A DNA stretch of 64,000 nucleotides from contig NZ_FUYX01000004.1 of the NCBI RefSeq assembly GCF_900168195.1, positions 310,001 to 374,000 of the forward strand. The letters are read 5' to 3'. The translations under genes and the position numbers were made by a program. The number at the start of each line of letters is the position of its first letter. Within the stretch, counting starts at the first letter, position 1. Below are positions 27,692 to 36,780 of the stretch, piece after piece. The stretch comes from Allobosea thiooxidans. GTDB lineage: Bacteria; Pseudomonadota; Alphaproteobacteria; Rhizobiales; Beijerinckiaceae. Below the pieces are notes generated by a model. It saw nothing but the letters and a program-made list of their open reading frames with translations. It had not been told where the DNA came from and searched no databases.

Positions 27692-28321
27692 CTACTGGCT
27701 CGCCCAGATCACCCGCGCCATGAAGGCGATCTCGCCCAGATTCAGCACCCGGTCCGGGTGCTCCGGATTGAGCGAGGCGAGTTCGACGGTCTTCGCCGTC
27801 TGGCGCTTGAGCTGCTTGGCCAGCACCTCGCCCTCCACGGTCTTGACCACCACGCGGTCGCCGCGCCGCACAGTCGCGGTCGGCGAGACGATGATGGTGT
27901 CGCCGTCCCGATAGAGCGGCAGCATCGAATCGCCGGAAATCTCGAGCGCATAGGCCTTCTCGTCGGCCACGCCGGGAAAGGCGACCTCCTCCCAGCCGGT
28001 GCCGACCGGGAAGCCGCCATCGTCGAAGAAGCCGCCCGATCCCGCCTGGGCGAAGCCGATCAACGGGATGGTGCGGGCCGGCGCCGGCCCCCGGCGCAGC
28101 ACCACGCTCATGAATTCGTCGAGGGAGGCCCCCGTCGCCGCCAGGATCTTGGCGATCGATTCGGTCGAGGGCCAGCGCTCGCGCCCGTCCGGGCCGACGC
28201 GCTTCGAGCGGTTGAAGGTGGTGGCGTCGAGGCCGGCCTTGCGCGCCAGCCCCGAAGCGGTGAATCCGTAGCGCTGGGCGAGCGTGTCGATCGCCCCCCA
28301 GATCTGGTCATGTGACAGCAT
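27692..28321 (-). CDS. S24 / LexA-like HTH transcriptional repressor
   Basis: 209 residues. An N-terminal HTH domain (about 1-75; TASGLARKAGLDATTFNRSK recognition region) is followed by a peptidase S24 LexA/CI-type domain. S132 in ISGDSMLPLYRDGD and K169 in VLAKQL are 37 residues apart, exactly the LexA Ser119-Lys156 spacing. An Ala-Gly pair in GFAQAGSGG (about 93-94) sits where self-cleavage occurs in LexA and CI. It may therefore respond to DNA damage through RecA-assisted cleavage, although many S24 regulators do not. The divergent gap to DUF952 contains an 18-bp palindrome at 28366, a likely autoregulatory operator. No prophage surrounds it. Confidence 0.88.
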   Translation of the reverse strand: MLSHDQIWGAIDTLAQRYGFTASGLARKAGLDATTFNRSKRVGPDGRERWPSTESIAKILAATGASLDEFMSVVLRRGPAPARTIPLIGFAQAGSGGFFDDGGFPVGTGWEEVAFPGVADEKAYALEISGDSMLPLYRDGDTIIVSPTATVRRGDRVVVKTVEGEVLAKQLKRQTAKTVELASLNPEHPDRVLNLGEIAFMARVIWASQ

Positions 28322-28365
28322 CGCACGGGCCTCGCTTCGCTCTTGCCGTTCGGCGGGGATCGAAT

Positions 28366-28383
28366 ATAGGAAATATACCCTAT
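28366..28383. promoter_or_regulatory. 18-bp imperfect palindrome, candidate operator of the S24 repressor
   Basis: ATAGG-N8-CCTAT with an AT-rich centre (half-sites ATAGGAAAT and ATAGGGTAT, 7 of 9 matching), 45-62 bp upstream of the S24 gene start. A similar AGG-N8-CCTAT element occurs at 56209 in the DUF2793 promoter. Confidence 0.45.
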
Positions 28384-28487
28384 CATGTGAGATTTCAATC
28401 CGATTCTCGCCACATTCCGGCTGCCGCTTGCGGAAACCTCCTGCCAGTGTTTAAGCCGGTGCCCGACATGTGCGTGCGAGATTACCG

Positions 28488-28832
28488 GTGCCCCTGATCT
28501 ACAAGATATGCCCTGCCGCCCTCTGGCGAGAGGCGGAGGGGAAAGGCCGCTTCGACGGCGCGCCGGTCGACCTCGCCGACGGCTACATCCACTTCTCGAC
28601 GGCGGCGCAGCTCGCCGAAACGGCGGCGAAGCATTTCGCCGGGCAGGACGGGCTGCTGCTCGTCGCCGTCGAGGACTCGCGGCTCGGCCCGGCGCTGCGC
28701 TACGAGCCCTCGCGCGGCGGCGCCCTGTTCCCGCATCTCTACGCCCCGCTCGACCCGCGCGCAGTCCGGTGGGTAGCCCCGCTGCCGCGCAAGGCCGACG
28801 GCCACCACGCCATCCCGGAGGATCTCGCATGA
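28488..28832 (+). CDS. DUF952 family protein
   Basis: 114 residues from GTG at 28488. DUF952 signatures: [17 protein letters not shown] at the start, [20 protein letters not shown], and [14 protein letters not shown]. The family is thought to have a glutathione-transferase-like or ADP-ribosyl-type small fold; function is unknown. It overlaps pyrD by 4 nt (ATGA), a conserved alphaproteobacterial arrangement, so it is translated with pyrD. Divergent from the S24 regulator. Confidence 0.9.
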   Translation: MPLIYKICPAALWREAEGKGRFDGAPVDLADGYIHFSTAAQLAETAAKHFAGQDGLLLVAVEDSRLGPALRYEPSRGGALFPHLYAPLDPRAVRWVAPLPRKADGHHAIPEDLA

Positions 28833-29917
28833 TCGGCAGCCTGTTCAACCTCGCCCGGCCGCTGATCCATCGCATGGATGCGGAGACGGCGCATCGCCTG
28901 ACGGTCGCTGCGCTCGCCGCGGCGCCGTCCCTGAAGCCCGCCGCCGACGACCCGGTTCTGGCAACGGAAGCCTTCGGCCTCCACTTCCCGAATCCGGTCG
29001 GCCTCGCCGCCGGCTTCGACAAGAACGCCGAGGCGATCGACGGCGCGCTCGGGCTCGGCTTCGGCTTTGTCGAGGTCGGCGGGGTCACGCCGCTGCCGCA
29101 GCCCGGCAACCCGCGGCCCCGCGTCTTCCGGTTGACGGAGGACGAGGCCGTCATCAATCGCTACGGCCTCAACAGCGAAGGTATGGACGCCGTCGCCAGG
29201 CGGCTCGAGGCCCGTCGCGGCCGCGGCGGCCTGGTCGGCGTCAATCTCGGCGCCAACAAGGAATCGGCCGACCGGGCCTCCGACTACGCCGTCCTCGCCC
29301 GCCGGCTGGCTCCGCTCGCCGATTTCCTGACGATCAACGTCTCCTCGCCGAATACGCCGGGCCTCCGCGACCTGCAGGCCGAATCCGCGCTCGACGACCT
29401 CGTGGCGCGCACGCTGGTGGCACGCGACGAGGCGGCCGCCGGCGGCAAGCGCACGCCCGTCCTCGTCAAGATCGCCCCGGACCTCACCATGCCCGAGCTC
29501 GACGGGATGGTCGCGGTCGCCCGCAAGCGCGGCATCGACGGCATGATCGTCTCGAACACGACGGTCACGCGCCCGGCCAGCCTGCGCAGCGCGGCCAAGG
29601 CCGAGACGGGCGGGCTCTCCGGCAAGCCGCTCTTCACCGCCTCGACCCGCATCCTGGCCGAGTCCTTCCTGCGCGTCGAAGGGCAGTTCCCACTGATCGG
29701 CGTCGGCGGCGTCGATTCGGCCGAGACGGCCTTCGCCAAGATCCGGGCCGGCGCGACGCTGGTGCAGTTCTATTCGGCGATGGTGTTCAAGGGGCCGGCG
29801 CTGACCAAGGACGTCAAGCTCGGCCTCGCCGCGCAGGCGCGCCGCGCCGGGCTGACGCGCCTCACGGCGCTGGTCGGACGCGACGCCGCTGCGATCGCCC
29901 GTGGCGAGGGGTTGTAA
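28829..29917 (+). CDS. pyrD: Dihydroorotate dehydrogenase (quinone), class 2
   Basis: 362 residues. Oxidises dihydroorotate to orotate in pyrimidine synthesis, passing electrons to quinone at the inner membrane. An amphipathic N-terminal helix ([19 protein letters not shown]) typical of class 2 enzymes precedes the FMN barrel. Signatures: [41 protein letters not shown], and [12 protein letters not shown] with the catalytic serine region. FMN phosphate site [10 protein letters not shown]. The gene is followed by a long palindromic repeat. Confidence 0.96.
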   Translation: MIGSLFNLARPLIHRMDAETAHRLTVAALAAAPSLKPAADDPVLATEAFGLHFPNPVGLAAGFDKNAEAIDGALGLGFGFVEVGGVTPLPQPGNPRPRVFRLTEDEAVINRYGLNSEGMDAVARRLEARRGRGGLVGVNLGANKESADRASDYAVLARRLAPLADFLTINVSSPNTPGLRDLQAESALDDLVARTLVARDEAAAGGKRTPVLVKIAPDLTMPELDGMVAVARKRGIDGMIVSNTTVTRPASLRSAAKAETGGLSGKPLFTASTRILAESFLRVEGQFPLIGVGGVDSAETAFAKIRAGATLVQFYSAMVFKGPALTKDVKLGLAAQARRAGLTRLTALVGRDAAAIARGEGL

Positions 29918-29932
29918 GGCGCGAGAGCCATG

Positions 29933-30021
29933 CCGTCATGGTCGGGCTTGTCCCGACCATCCACGTCTTCCCTCAGATCGTGTTCAAGACGTGGATACTC
30001 GCCACAAAGGCGAGCATGACG
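29933..30021. repeat. Long palindromic intergenic repeat, copy 1
   Basis: Begins CCGTCATGGTCGGGCTTG and ends GCGAGCATGACG. The outer arms pair (CGTCATG with CATGACG), the inner halves contain their own small hairpin (GTCGGG-CTTGT-CCCGAC) and CCACGTCTT pairs with AAGACGTGG. It lies 15 bp after pyrD. The same element recurs at 58228 and, inverted, at 62021. A tail to about 30084 ends CCCCGAGAATGACGG, matching the tail of the 58228 copy, so the mobile unit may be longer. Confidence 0.85.
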
Positions 30022-30094
30022 ACAGCTGGAACGAGGTCGCGTTCATAGATTCGGGGTTCGCGTTCGGGCGCCCCGAGAATGACGGCCGCTCAAC

Positions 30095-30364
30095 TCACTT
30101 CCGCGCAGCGAAGAGCCTCAGCAGCAGCCAGAGCGGCACCACGATCAACGCACCCGCGATGATCCATTGCCCGACCTCGCGCACGGCGCCGAAACCGAGG
30201 CCCGTGATCGAGCGGATGAAGCGCGCGGCTGACTCATACAGGCCTTGCGGCGACAAGCCGAGGAAGGCCATGGCCGCGCCGACCAGCAGCGAGATGAAGA
30301 TCAGGCGGACGAGGACGCTGAGCGGCGAGCCGCCGAGAAACCGTTCCATGGAAGCGCTGGCCAT
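30095..30364 (-). CDS. DUF6460 family small membrane protein
   Basis: 89 residues. Starts (M)ERFLGGSPLSVLVRLIFISLLVGAA and ends WIIAGALIVVPLWLLLRLF, giving two membrane helices (about 15-37 and 66-86) around a short amphipathic loop. The pattern matches a short inner-membrane protein family widespread in Hyphomicrobiales; function unknown. ATG at 30364 is used. A second ATG at 30349 (MERF) is an equally plausible start because no good Shine-Dalgarno sequence separates them. Confidence 0.8.
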   Translation of the reverse strand: MASASMERFLGGSPLSVLVRLIFISLLVGAAMAFLGLSPQGLYESAARFIRSITGLGFGAVREVGQWIIAGALIVVPLWLLLRLFAARK

Positions 30365-30468
30365 CCTGTTGCACGCCCCGGAGCATCGCCGGGGCGGTTC
30401 GTACCCGTCTTAACCTGAAATCCACCGCGCTTGAACGGTGCCTGAACGCGAAGCCGGCTCGCCAGCCC

Positions 30469-31149
30469 CTACCCCGTCGCGGAGGCCCCGGCCGTCGCCC
30501 AGGCGGTGCCGGCGATCTTCGAGGCGGCGATGACGGCCTGGGTGCGGCTGTCGACGTCGAGCTTGGTCAGGATCGCCGAGACATGCGCCTTCACCGTCGC
30601 CTCGGAAACCCCGAGCTCATAGGCGATCTGCTTGTTGAGCAAACCCTCTGACAACATCATCAGCACGCGCACCTGCTGCGGCGTCAGCGTCGAGAGACGG
30701 CGCACCATGTCGGCGACCTCGGCATCGACCGGCGCCGCGAGATCGACGCCCGGCGGCGTCCAGACCCCGCCGTCGAGCACGGCCCGGATCGCCTCGCCCA
30801 TCTGGGCGACATCGGCCGTCTTGGGCAGGAAGCCGAGGGCGCCGAACTCGATGCAGCGGCGAATCACGGCCGGGTCGTCATTGGCCGAGACGACGATGAC
30901 CGGGATCTCGGGATGGTCGGCGCGCAGGAAGAGCAGGCCGGAAAAGCCCTGGACGCCGGGCATGGTCAGGTCGAGCAGGACGAGATCGGCATCGCCGCCG
31001 CCGGTCAGCGCCTCGGTCAGGGCCTCGAGCGAGCCGACCTCGCTGACCTCCGCCCCGCCGATGGCGTGCGAGACGGCCTGGCGCAATGCGCCGCGAAACA
31101 GCGGATGATCGTCCGCGATGACGATCCGCGTCGAAGGCTGCTTGCTCAT
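30469..31149 (-). CDS. NarL/LuxR-family response regulator
   Basis: 226 residues. Receiver domain (about 8-125) with acidic pocket IVIADDHP and phosphoacceptor Asp in LVLLDLTMPG, the conserved Thr/Ser region VIVVSAND and Lys in GFLPKTA. A LuxR-type HTH (about 155-215) has LTPQQVRVLMMLSEGLLNKQIA and VSEATVKAHVSAILTKL. ATG at 31149 has GGGGAG upstream and is preferred to in-frame starts further up. No kinase is adjacent; the orphan kinase at 26226 is the nearest candidate but uses a different dimerisation family, so pairing is uncertain. Confidence 0.92.
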   Translation of the reverse strand: MSKQPSTRIVIADDHPLFRGALRQAVSHAIGGAEVSEVGSLEALTEALTGGGDADLVLLDLTMPGVQGFSGLLFLRADHPEIPVIVVSANDDPAVIRRCIEFGALGFLPKTADVAQMGEAIRAVLDGGVWTPPGVDLAAPVDAEVADMVRRLSTLTPQQVRVLMMLSEGLLNKQIAYELGVSEATVKAHVSAILTKLDVDSRTQAVIAASKIAGTAWATAGASATG

Positions 31150-31241
31150 CGCACCACTCCCCTTGTCCGATCCGGACATTTTGCCCCAGGCGCAGACGCG
31201 ATCACAAGCATCGCGAGCGCAAGGCTGCAAGTCGCTCGGGC

Positions 31242-32879
31242 TCAGACATTGGTCGGCAGCAGCGCCTCCAGAACCTCGATATGGTCGGCCTCGCGCGGCG
31301 GCTTGTCCCAACGGATGCGGCTGATGCGGGGAAAGCGCATGGCGAGCCCGGATTTATGCCGGGTCGAGCGCTGCAAGCCTTCGAAGGCCACCTCGAAGAC
31401 GAGGCCGGCCTGCGCCTCATGCGTGACCTCGCGCACCGGGCCGAAGCGATTCACCGTGTTCTTGCGCACATATTTGTCGAGCTCGATCAGTTCCTCGTCG
31501 GTGAAGCCGAAATAGGCCTTGCCGACCGGCACGAGCTCCTCGCCGCCCTCCGCCGCCACGCGCCAGACGCCGAAGGTGTAGTCCGAATAGAAGGAGGAGC
31601 GCTTGCCGTGGCCGCGCTGGGCATACATCAGCACGCAATCGACCAGGCGCGCATCGCGCTTCCACTTCCACCAATAGCCCTTGGGGCGGCCCGGCAGGTA
31701 AGGCGAATCGCGCCGCTTGATCATGCAGCCTTCGACCGCCTCCGCATCGGCGCCCGCCCCGGCCGACGCGGGATCGGAGCGTGCGGCCGTCAGCTTCTCC
31801 CATGAGGCGAAGGGGATTTCGGGAGAAAGGTCGAAACGGACGCTGGCAAGGCGGGACAGGAACGCTTCGAGGCGGCCGCGCCGTTCATCCAGCGGCAGAT
31901 GGCGGATATCCTCCTCGCCATCCGCCAGCAGGTCGTAGACGCGGATATGGGCGGGGAACTCGCCCAGCATCTTCGCGGTGACGGTCTTGCGGTTCAGCCG
32001 CTGCTGCAGCGTGTTGAAGCTCTGCACCGCGCTCTCACGCATCACCAGCAATTCACCATCAAGCGCGCCATCCAGCGTCAGTTCGTCGACGAGATCGGGG
32101 AAGGCCCCGGCGATATCCTCGCCGGTGCGCGAATAGAGGCGCGTCACGCGGCTGCCGTCGGCCTTGCGGCCGCTCACCGCCTGGACCCGGATGCCGTCCC
32201 ATTTCCATTCGGCCGAGAATTCGGCCGGGTCGAGCCTGTCGAAATCGCCGTCCTCGATCGGATGCGAGAGCATCACCGGGCGAAACGGCGCCGGATCGCG
32301 CGCCTCGGGCCGAGGGCCCACCCCCTCCAGCCAAGCGAAGAGCTCGCGATAGGGCGGTTCCAGCCCGTGCCAGACCTGCTCGACCTCGTCGGGCGGCACG
32401 CCTCCCAGATTGGCGGCGGCCGTCTTGGCGAGGCGGGCCGAAACGCCGATGCGCAGCGCCCCGGTGATGAGCTTGAGCAAGGCCCAACGCCCGGTCTCGT
32501 CGAGCGCATCGAGCCAACCCGCGACGAGGCGCGGCAGGTCGGTCTTGCCGGCCTCGCGCAGGCTCTCGACCACCTCCGGCAGATGCGGCACCGCATTGGC
32601 GCCGTGCCGGGCCGGCCACATCAAGGCGACGGTCTCCGAGAGATCGCCGACATAGTCGTAGGACAGGCCGAACAGCAACGGGTCCGTGCGCTCGGCGACC
32701 AGCGCGCGGATCAAGCCCGGCTTGGCGTTGCGGAAGGCGAGGCCGCCGGTCATCGCCGCCAGCGCGTAGCCGCGGTCGGGATCGGGAGTGCTGCGCAGAT
32801 AATCGGTGATCAGCGCGAGCTTGGCGTTGCGGCGCGGCTCATAGGCAAGGCGGTCCAGCAGCCAGGCGAAGCGGTTCAT
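31242..32879 (-). CDS. ATP-dependent DNA ligase of the ligase-associated damage-response set
   Basis: 545 residues. N-terminal ligase DNA-binding domain (about 1-175), then the adenylation domain with the KxDG motif WKWDGIR (nucleophile about K226), motif III DGELLV, motif IV EGCMIKRR, motif V KGYWWKWKRDARLVD, and an OB-fold C-terminus ending in RDSPY...RFPRISRIRWDKP. Matches the bacterial ligase (TIGR04120-type) that occurs with a dedicated helicase, an MBL exonuclease and a phosphoesterase, all found within the next 7 kb. ATG at 32879 (MNRFAWLLDRL) is chosen over a GTG/ATG a few codons upstream. Confidence 0.92.
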   Translation of the reverse strand: MNRFAWLLDRLAYEPRRNAKLALITDYLRSTPDPDRGYALAAMTGGLAFRNAKPGLIRALVAERTDPLLFGLSYDYVGDLSETVALMWPARHGANAVPHLPEVVESLREAGKTDLPRLVAGWLDALDETGRWALLKLITGALRIGVSARLAKTAAANLGGVPPDEVEQVWHGLEPPYRELFAWLEGVGPRPEARDPAPFRPVMLSHPIEDGDFDRLDPAEFSAEWKWDGIRVQAVSGRKADGSRVTRLYSRTGEDIAGAFPDLVDELTLDGALDGELLVMRESAVQSFNTLQQRLNRKTVTAKMLGEFPAHIRVYDLLADGEEDIRHLPLDERRGRLEAFLSRLASVRFDLSPEIPFASWEKLTAARSDPASAGAGADAEAVEGCMIKRRDSPYLPGRPKGYWWKWKRDARLVDCVLMYAQRGHGKRSSFYSDYTFGVWRVAAEGGEELVPVGKAYFGFTDEELIELDKYVRKNTVNRFGPVREVTHEAQAGLVFEVAFEGLQRSTRHKSGLAMRFPRISRIRWDKPPREADHIEVLEALLPTNV

Positions 32880-32986
32880 ACCGCCGCCCTCCCGACACAC
32901 CCCGTAACTTTAGGCTTAGTGCTGCGCATCGTTCAGCCACCATTCATGAACGAAACCTTACCGGCGGAGTCGCACAAGGGAGAGCC

Positions 32987-33763
32987 ATGCCGATGCGTGC
33001 CGCGATGCGGTTGCTTGCCTTGCCTGTTATCGCTGCAACGCTTTCGGTGGGAGCCCCCGCGCAGGCGGCGAGCTTCTCCTGCCGCGAGACGCCGATCGTG
33101 CGCTCGAATGTGGCGCTCGCCCCCCTCTCCGCCAAGATCGCACAGGGCCAGCCGCTCGCGATCCTCGCCATCGGCTCCTCCTCGACGGAGGGCGTCGGCG
33201 CCAGCGCGACGGACCGGACCTATCCCGCACGCCTGCAGGCGCTTTTGACCAAGGCCTGGCCGAAGTCGAAGATCGAAATCGTCAATGCCGGCATCGGCGG
33301 CGAGACCGCGCCGCAGACCCTCGCCCGGCTCAAGGACGCGCTCTCCGCCCGCGGCTACGATCTGGTGATCTGGCAGGTCGGCACCAACGATGCCGTCCGG
33401 GGCGGCGACATCGAGGCCTTCAAGGCGATGATCGGCGACGGCATCGCCATGGTCCGCGAGGCCGGACCGGCGCTCGCGCTCCTCGATCCGCAGTTCTTCC
33501 CCTCGATCCGCGACCCACAGCGTTACGGCGCCTATGTCGAGGCCGTCGGTGCGGTCGCCCGGCGCGAAGCGGTGCCGGTCTTCAGCCGCTACGAGGCGAT
33601 GCGCGAATGGCACCGTGCCGACGCGGAAGCCTTCAAGGCGGCGCTCTGGACGGACGGCTTCCATATGAGCGACGCCGGCTATGACTGCCTCGCCCGCGAC
33701 ATGGCGAATGCGATGGTCGGCATGGCCGCGCCCGCCCGGCCGGTCGTCGCGGCGTCGCGCTAG
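32987..33763 (+). CDS. Secreted SGNH/GDSL-type hydrolase (arylesterase-like)
   Basis: 258 residues. A signal peptide (LLALPVIAATLSVGAPAQAA, cleaved after about residue 27) sends it to the periplasm or outside. The SGNH blocks are: block I IGSSSTEG (Ser in the place of GDS), block II Gly in NAGIGGE, block III GTND and block V DGFHMSDAGY with the Asp-His pair. Substrate is likely an acyl ester, unknown in detail. Good Shine-Dalgarno (AGGGAGAGCC) before ATG 32987. It sits on the opposite strand between the ligase and exonuclease genes, splitting the repair set. Confidence 0.88.
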   Translation: MPMRAAMRLLALPVIAATLSVGAPAQAASFSCRETPIVRSNVALAPLSAKIAQGQPLAILAIGSSSTEGVGASATDRTYPARLQALLTKAWPKSKIEIVNAGIGGETAPQTLARLKDALSARGYDLVIWQVGTNDAVRGGDIEAFKAMIGDGIAMVREAGPALALLDPQFFPSIRDPQRYGAYVEAVGAVARREAVPVFSRYEAMREWHRADAEAFKAALWTDGFHMSDAGYDCLARDMANAMVGMAAPARPVVAASR

Positions 33764-33778
33764 TCTACGCGCCAAGCC

Positions 33779-33820
33779 CTCATCCTTCGAGACGCTGCTT
33801 CGCGGCACCTCAGGACGAGG
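33779..33820. repeat. Short palindromic repeat between convergent genes
   Basis: CTCATCCTTCGAGACGC, then a spacer, then GCACCTCAGGACGAGG. CTCATCC pairs imperfectly with GGACGAG. The CTCATCCT...CTCAGGAtGAG form is a common dispersed REP-like element in Hyphomicrobiales. It fills the gap between the SGNH hydrolase and the exonuclease gene and may act as a shared terminator. Confidence 0.55.
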
Positions 33821-33830
33821 ACTGGACCAT

Positions 33831-34898
33831 TCAAATCGCGGCATCGGCGACCTCCTCCTTGGGATCGGCCTCGCCCTCGTCGCCATAGCCGACGAGATGC
33901 AGGGGCTTCGCCCTCAGGCCCGCCGTGCCGCACCAGTGGACGAGCGCCTCGGCCTCGCCATGGGTCACCCAGATCTCTCCGGCTTGGACGTCGCGGATGG
34001 TGGCGAGGAGATCGTCCCAGCCGGCATGGTCGGAGATGACCAGCGGCAGCTCGACGCCCTTCTGCCGTGCCCGGGCGCGGATACGCATCCAGCCCGAGGC
34101 GAAGGCGGTGACCGGATCGGGAAAGCGGCGCGCCCAGAGGTCCTGCGTCGCGCTCGGCGGACAGATGACGATCTCGCCGCCCAGCGCCTTGCGGTCGAAA
34201 TCGGCGACCTTGCGGATCTCGCCGAGCGGAATGCCTTCCGCCTGGTAGAACTCGGTCAGCTTCTCGACCGCGCCGTGGATATAGATCGGCCGTTCGTAGC
34301 CGGCCTCGCGGATCAACGCCATCACGCGCTGCGCCTTGCCCAGCGAGTAGGCCCCGACGATATGCGTGCGCTCCGGGAAGAGCCTGACCGATTCCAGCAG
34401 CTTGGCGATTTCGCCATCGGCCGGCGGGTGGCGGAACACCGGAAGGCCGAAGGTCGCCTCGCTGATGAAGATGTCGCAGGGCACGACCTCGAAGCAGGCG
34501 CAGGTCGGATCGCGCTCGCGCTTGTAGTCACCGGAAGCAACGATGCGCAGCCCGCGGCTCTCGACCACGATCTGGGCCGAACCCAGGACATGGCCAGCCG
34601 GCGCGAAGCGAAACGCGACCTCGCCGATCCGTATGATCTCGCCGGGCTCGGCGACCTGCTGCGTCGCGGCGAAGCCCTCGCCATAGCGCAGGGCCATGAT
34701 GGCGAGCGTCTCCCGCGTCGCCAGCACGGCCCCGTGGCCAGCCCGCGCATGATCGGAATGCCCATGGGTGATCAGCGCCCGCGCGACCGGGCGAACGGGA
34801 TCGATGTGGATGTCGGCCGGGGGACAGTAGAGCCCGGCCGGCGTCGGCAGCAGAAGTTCGGAGTGGCGCCAGCGGGCGCTCGGACTGGCCAGCGTCAT
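33831..34898 (-). CDS. Ligase-associated MBL-fold exonuclease
   Basis: 355 residues. Metallo-beta-lactamase/beta-CASP-type nuclease with THGHSDHARAGH supplying the zinc ligands, the GHVLGSAQ motif, SGDYKRERDPT and a C-terminal WVTHGEAEALV. Corresponds to the exonuclease (TIGR04122-type) of the ligase-associated DNA damage response, related to eukaryotic SNM1/CPSF-type nucleases. It shares the minus strand with the ligase gene but is separated from it by the SGNH hydrolase gene. Confidence 0.92.
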   Translation of the reverse strand: MTLASPSARWRHSELLLPTPAGLYCPPADIHIDPVRPVARALITHGHSDHARAGHGAVLATRETLAIMALRYGEGFAATQQVAEPGEIIRIGEVAFRFAPAGHVLGSAQIVVESRGLRIVASGDYKRERDPTCACFEVVPCDIFISEATFGLPVFRHPPADGEIAKLLESVRLFPERTHIVGAYSLGKAQRVMALIREAGYERPIYIHGAVEKLTEFYQAEGIPLGEIRKVADFDRKALGGEIVICPPSATQDLWARRFPDPVTAFASGWMRIRARARQKGVELPLVISDHAGWDDLLATIRDVQAGEIWVTHGEAEALVHWCGTAGLRAKPLHLVGYGDEGEADPKEEVADAAI

Positions 34899-35038
34899 GC
34901 TCCTCTGCGCGGCGGCGTTGCGGGGCGGGCGACAGGTCGCACGCTCATCGAAAAAGAGGCGGGACTGCTGCGAAAGACGAATTTCGCTTCGCTTCGCACT
35001 GCTCTAGACCCGCGAGCCCAGCCTCCGAGGATCCGCCC

Positions 35039-35977
35039 ATGCACTTCGCCAGCTCCGGCGATCCCGTGCTCGACCGCCGTTATGGCCGAGCCAAAGCCGC
35101 GCTGGAGGATGGCGATCCGCAAGCCGCAGTCGAGATCCTCGATCAGACGGTGGCGCAAGCCTATCATTTCACCGCGGCCTGGCATCTCTATGGGCTGGCA
35201 CAGGAAGCGCTCGGCCACAAGGAAGATGCCGCGACCGCCTGGCGGCAATGCCTCGATCTCGATCCCGCCGATCATTTCGGCGCACGCCTCGACCTTGCCC
35301 GCATCGGTGCCCTGCCGGCGGAGGAGGCGACCTCGGAGAACTTCTCCGGTGCCCTGTTCGATGCCTATGCCGACCGTTTCGACAACCACCTGACCGAGAC
35401 CCTGCAATACAAAGCTCCCGCCGCGCTGAAGGCGGCGCTGATCCGGTGCTGCAGCAACGCCGGCCGGCCCTTCCGGTTCGATACGGTCTACGATCTCGGC
35501 TGCGGAACCGGGCTGATGGGCGCGGCGATCCGCGAACAATGCGGCTTCCTTGCCGGTTGCGACCTCTCCTCCCGCATGATCGAGCGCGCACGCAGCAAGA
35601 CCACCCCGGCCGGCACGCCGCTCTACGACAAGCTCGCCGTGGGGGGGCTGACGAGCTTCCTCACCAGCCGGGCCGACCATTCCGCGGATCTCGTGACCGC
35701 GGCCGATGTCTTCGTCTATGTCGGAGAGCTCGCACCGTGCTTCGCCCAGAGTGCGCGCGTGCTGGAGCCTGGCGGCCTCCTCGCCTTCACGGTGCAGAAC
35801 CATGACGGCGAAGGCGTCGTCGTCGGCGCGGATCGGCGGTTCGCGCATGCGGAAGCCTGGCTGCGACAGAGGCTGGACGAGACGGGCTTCGTTCCCCTGA
35901 TCGTCGAGCCCGTCAGCTCGCGGCAGGATCGCGGGCAGCCAGTGCCCGGGCTCCTGGTGGTGGCGGAGCGGCGCTGA
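35039..35977 (+). CDS. TPR-containing SAM-dependent methyltransferase
   Basis: 312 residues. TPR-like helices at about 10-85 (AKAALEDGDPQAAVEIL and WHLYGLAQEALGHKEDA) precede a class I methyltransferase domain with the SAM motif TVYDLGCGTGLMGAAI (about 148-163), acidic second motif and ADHSADLVTAADVFVYV motif IV. Alphaproteobacterial relatives are annotated as putative TPR methyltransferases; substrate unknown. Inserted on the plus strand between repair genes. It starts 140 bp from the divergent exonuclease gene. Confidence 0.85.
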   Translation: MHFASSGDPVLDRRYGRAKAALEDGDPQAAVEILDQTVAQAYHFTAAWHLYGLAQEALGHKEDAATAWRQCLDLDPADHFGARLDLARIGALPAEEATSENFSGALFDAYADRFDNHLTETLQYKAPAALKAALIRCCSNAGRPFRFDTVYDLGCGTGLMGAAIREQCGFLAGCDLSSRMIERARSKTTPAGTPLYDKLAVGGLTSFLTSRADHSADLVTAADVFVYVGELAPCFAQSARVLEPGGLLAFTVQNHDGEGVVVGADRRFAHAEAWLRQRLDETGFVPLIVEPVSSRQDRGQPVPGLLVVAERR

Positions 35978-36018
35978 GGGCCGCCCTCGCCTTTCAGACA
36001 GGAACGGCCCAGAGCCCG

Positions 36019-36498
36019 TCAGCCGCGGCGGGCCTTCTCGATCGCGGCGACGTCGATCTTGCGCATCTCCATCATCGCGGCGAAAGCCCGCTTCGCCTCC
36101 TCGCCGCCGGCGGCCATCGCCTCGGTCAGGACGCGCGGCGTGATCTGCCAGGACAAGCCCCACCTGTCCTTACACCAGCCGCAGGCGCTCTCCTGGCCGC
36201 CATTGCCGACGATGGCATTCCAGTAGCGATCGGTCTCTTCCTGGCTGTCGGTGGCGATCTGGAAGGAGAAGGCTTCGCTGTGCTTGAAGATCGGCCCGCC
36301 GTTCAGGCCGATGCAATGGATGCCGGCGACCGTGAACTCGACCGTGAGGACATCGCCGGCCTTGCCCGACGGGTAATCGGTCGGCGCGCGATGGACTGCC
36401 CCCATGGAGCTGTCCGGGAAAGTCGCGACATAGAAGCGGGCCGCAGCCTCGGCTTCCTTGTCGAACCACAGGCAGATCGTGTTCTTGGCACTGGCCAT
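36019..36498 (-). CDS. VOC-family protein, PhnB/3-demethylubiquinone-methyltransferase-like fold
   Basis: 159 residues. Starts NTICLWFDKEAEAAARFYVATFPDSS, a standard start of the PhnB-like VOC family, with WKxx-type CGWCKDRWGLSWQITPRVL near the C-terminus. The fold is glyoxalase/bleomycin-resistance-like. No clear metal site for a known reaction can be assigned, and many family members are of unknown function. It lies between the methyltransferase (convergent) and the helicase (divergent). Confidence 0.85.
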   Translation of the reverse strand: MASAKNTICLWFDKEAEAAARFYVATFPDSSMGAVHRAPTDYPSGKAGDVLTVEFTVAGIHCIGLNGGPIFKHSEAFSFQIATDSQEETDRYWNAIVGNGGQESACGWCKDRWGLSWQITPRVLTEAMAAGGEEAKRAFAAMMEMRKIDVAAIEKARRG

Positions 36499-36780
36499 CG
36501 CTTACCCTTTCGCTTCTGAAACCAATCCAGCCCGATTTCGAGACATCTGAAAGCGGAGACAGCAGTCTTCGACGGATGCCACCACCATGGAATGCGCGGG
36601 CGCCGCCAGCGTTCCGCAAGCGGCTCCTCGAGGGCCTCTCGACCAGGCCCTGCGGCTTCCGGTATCGGCAGCCGCCCAGTCCTAGCCGCGCGCCGATGAC
36701 GAATCACGGCAGGAGACAGAAGGGAGATCGTCTATATTCTCCTTTCGTTCTCGATCGCCGCGCTTTATCTCTGAGGCAGC

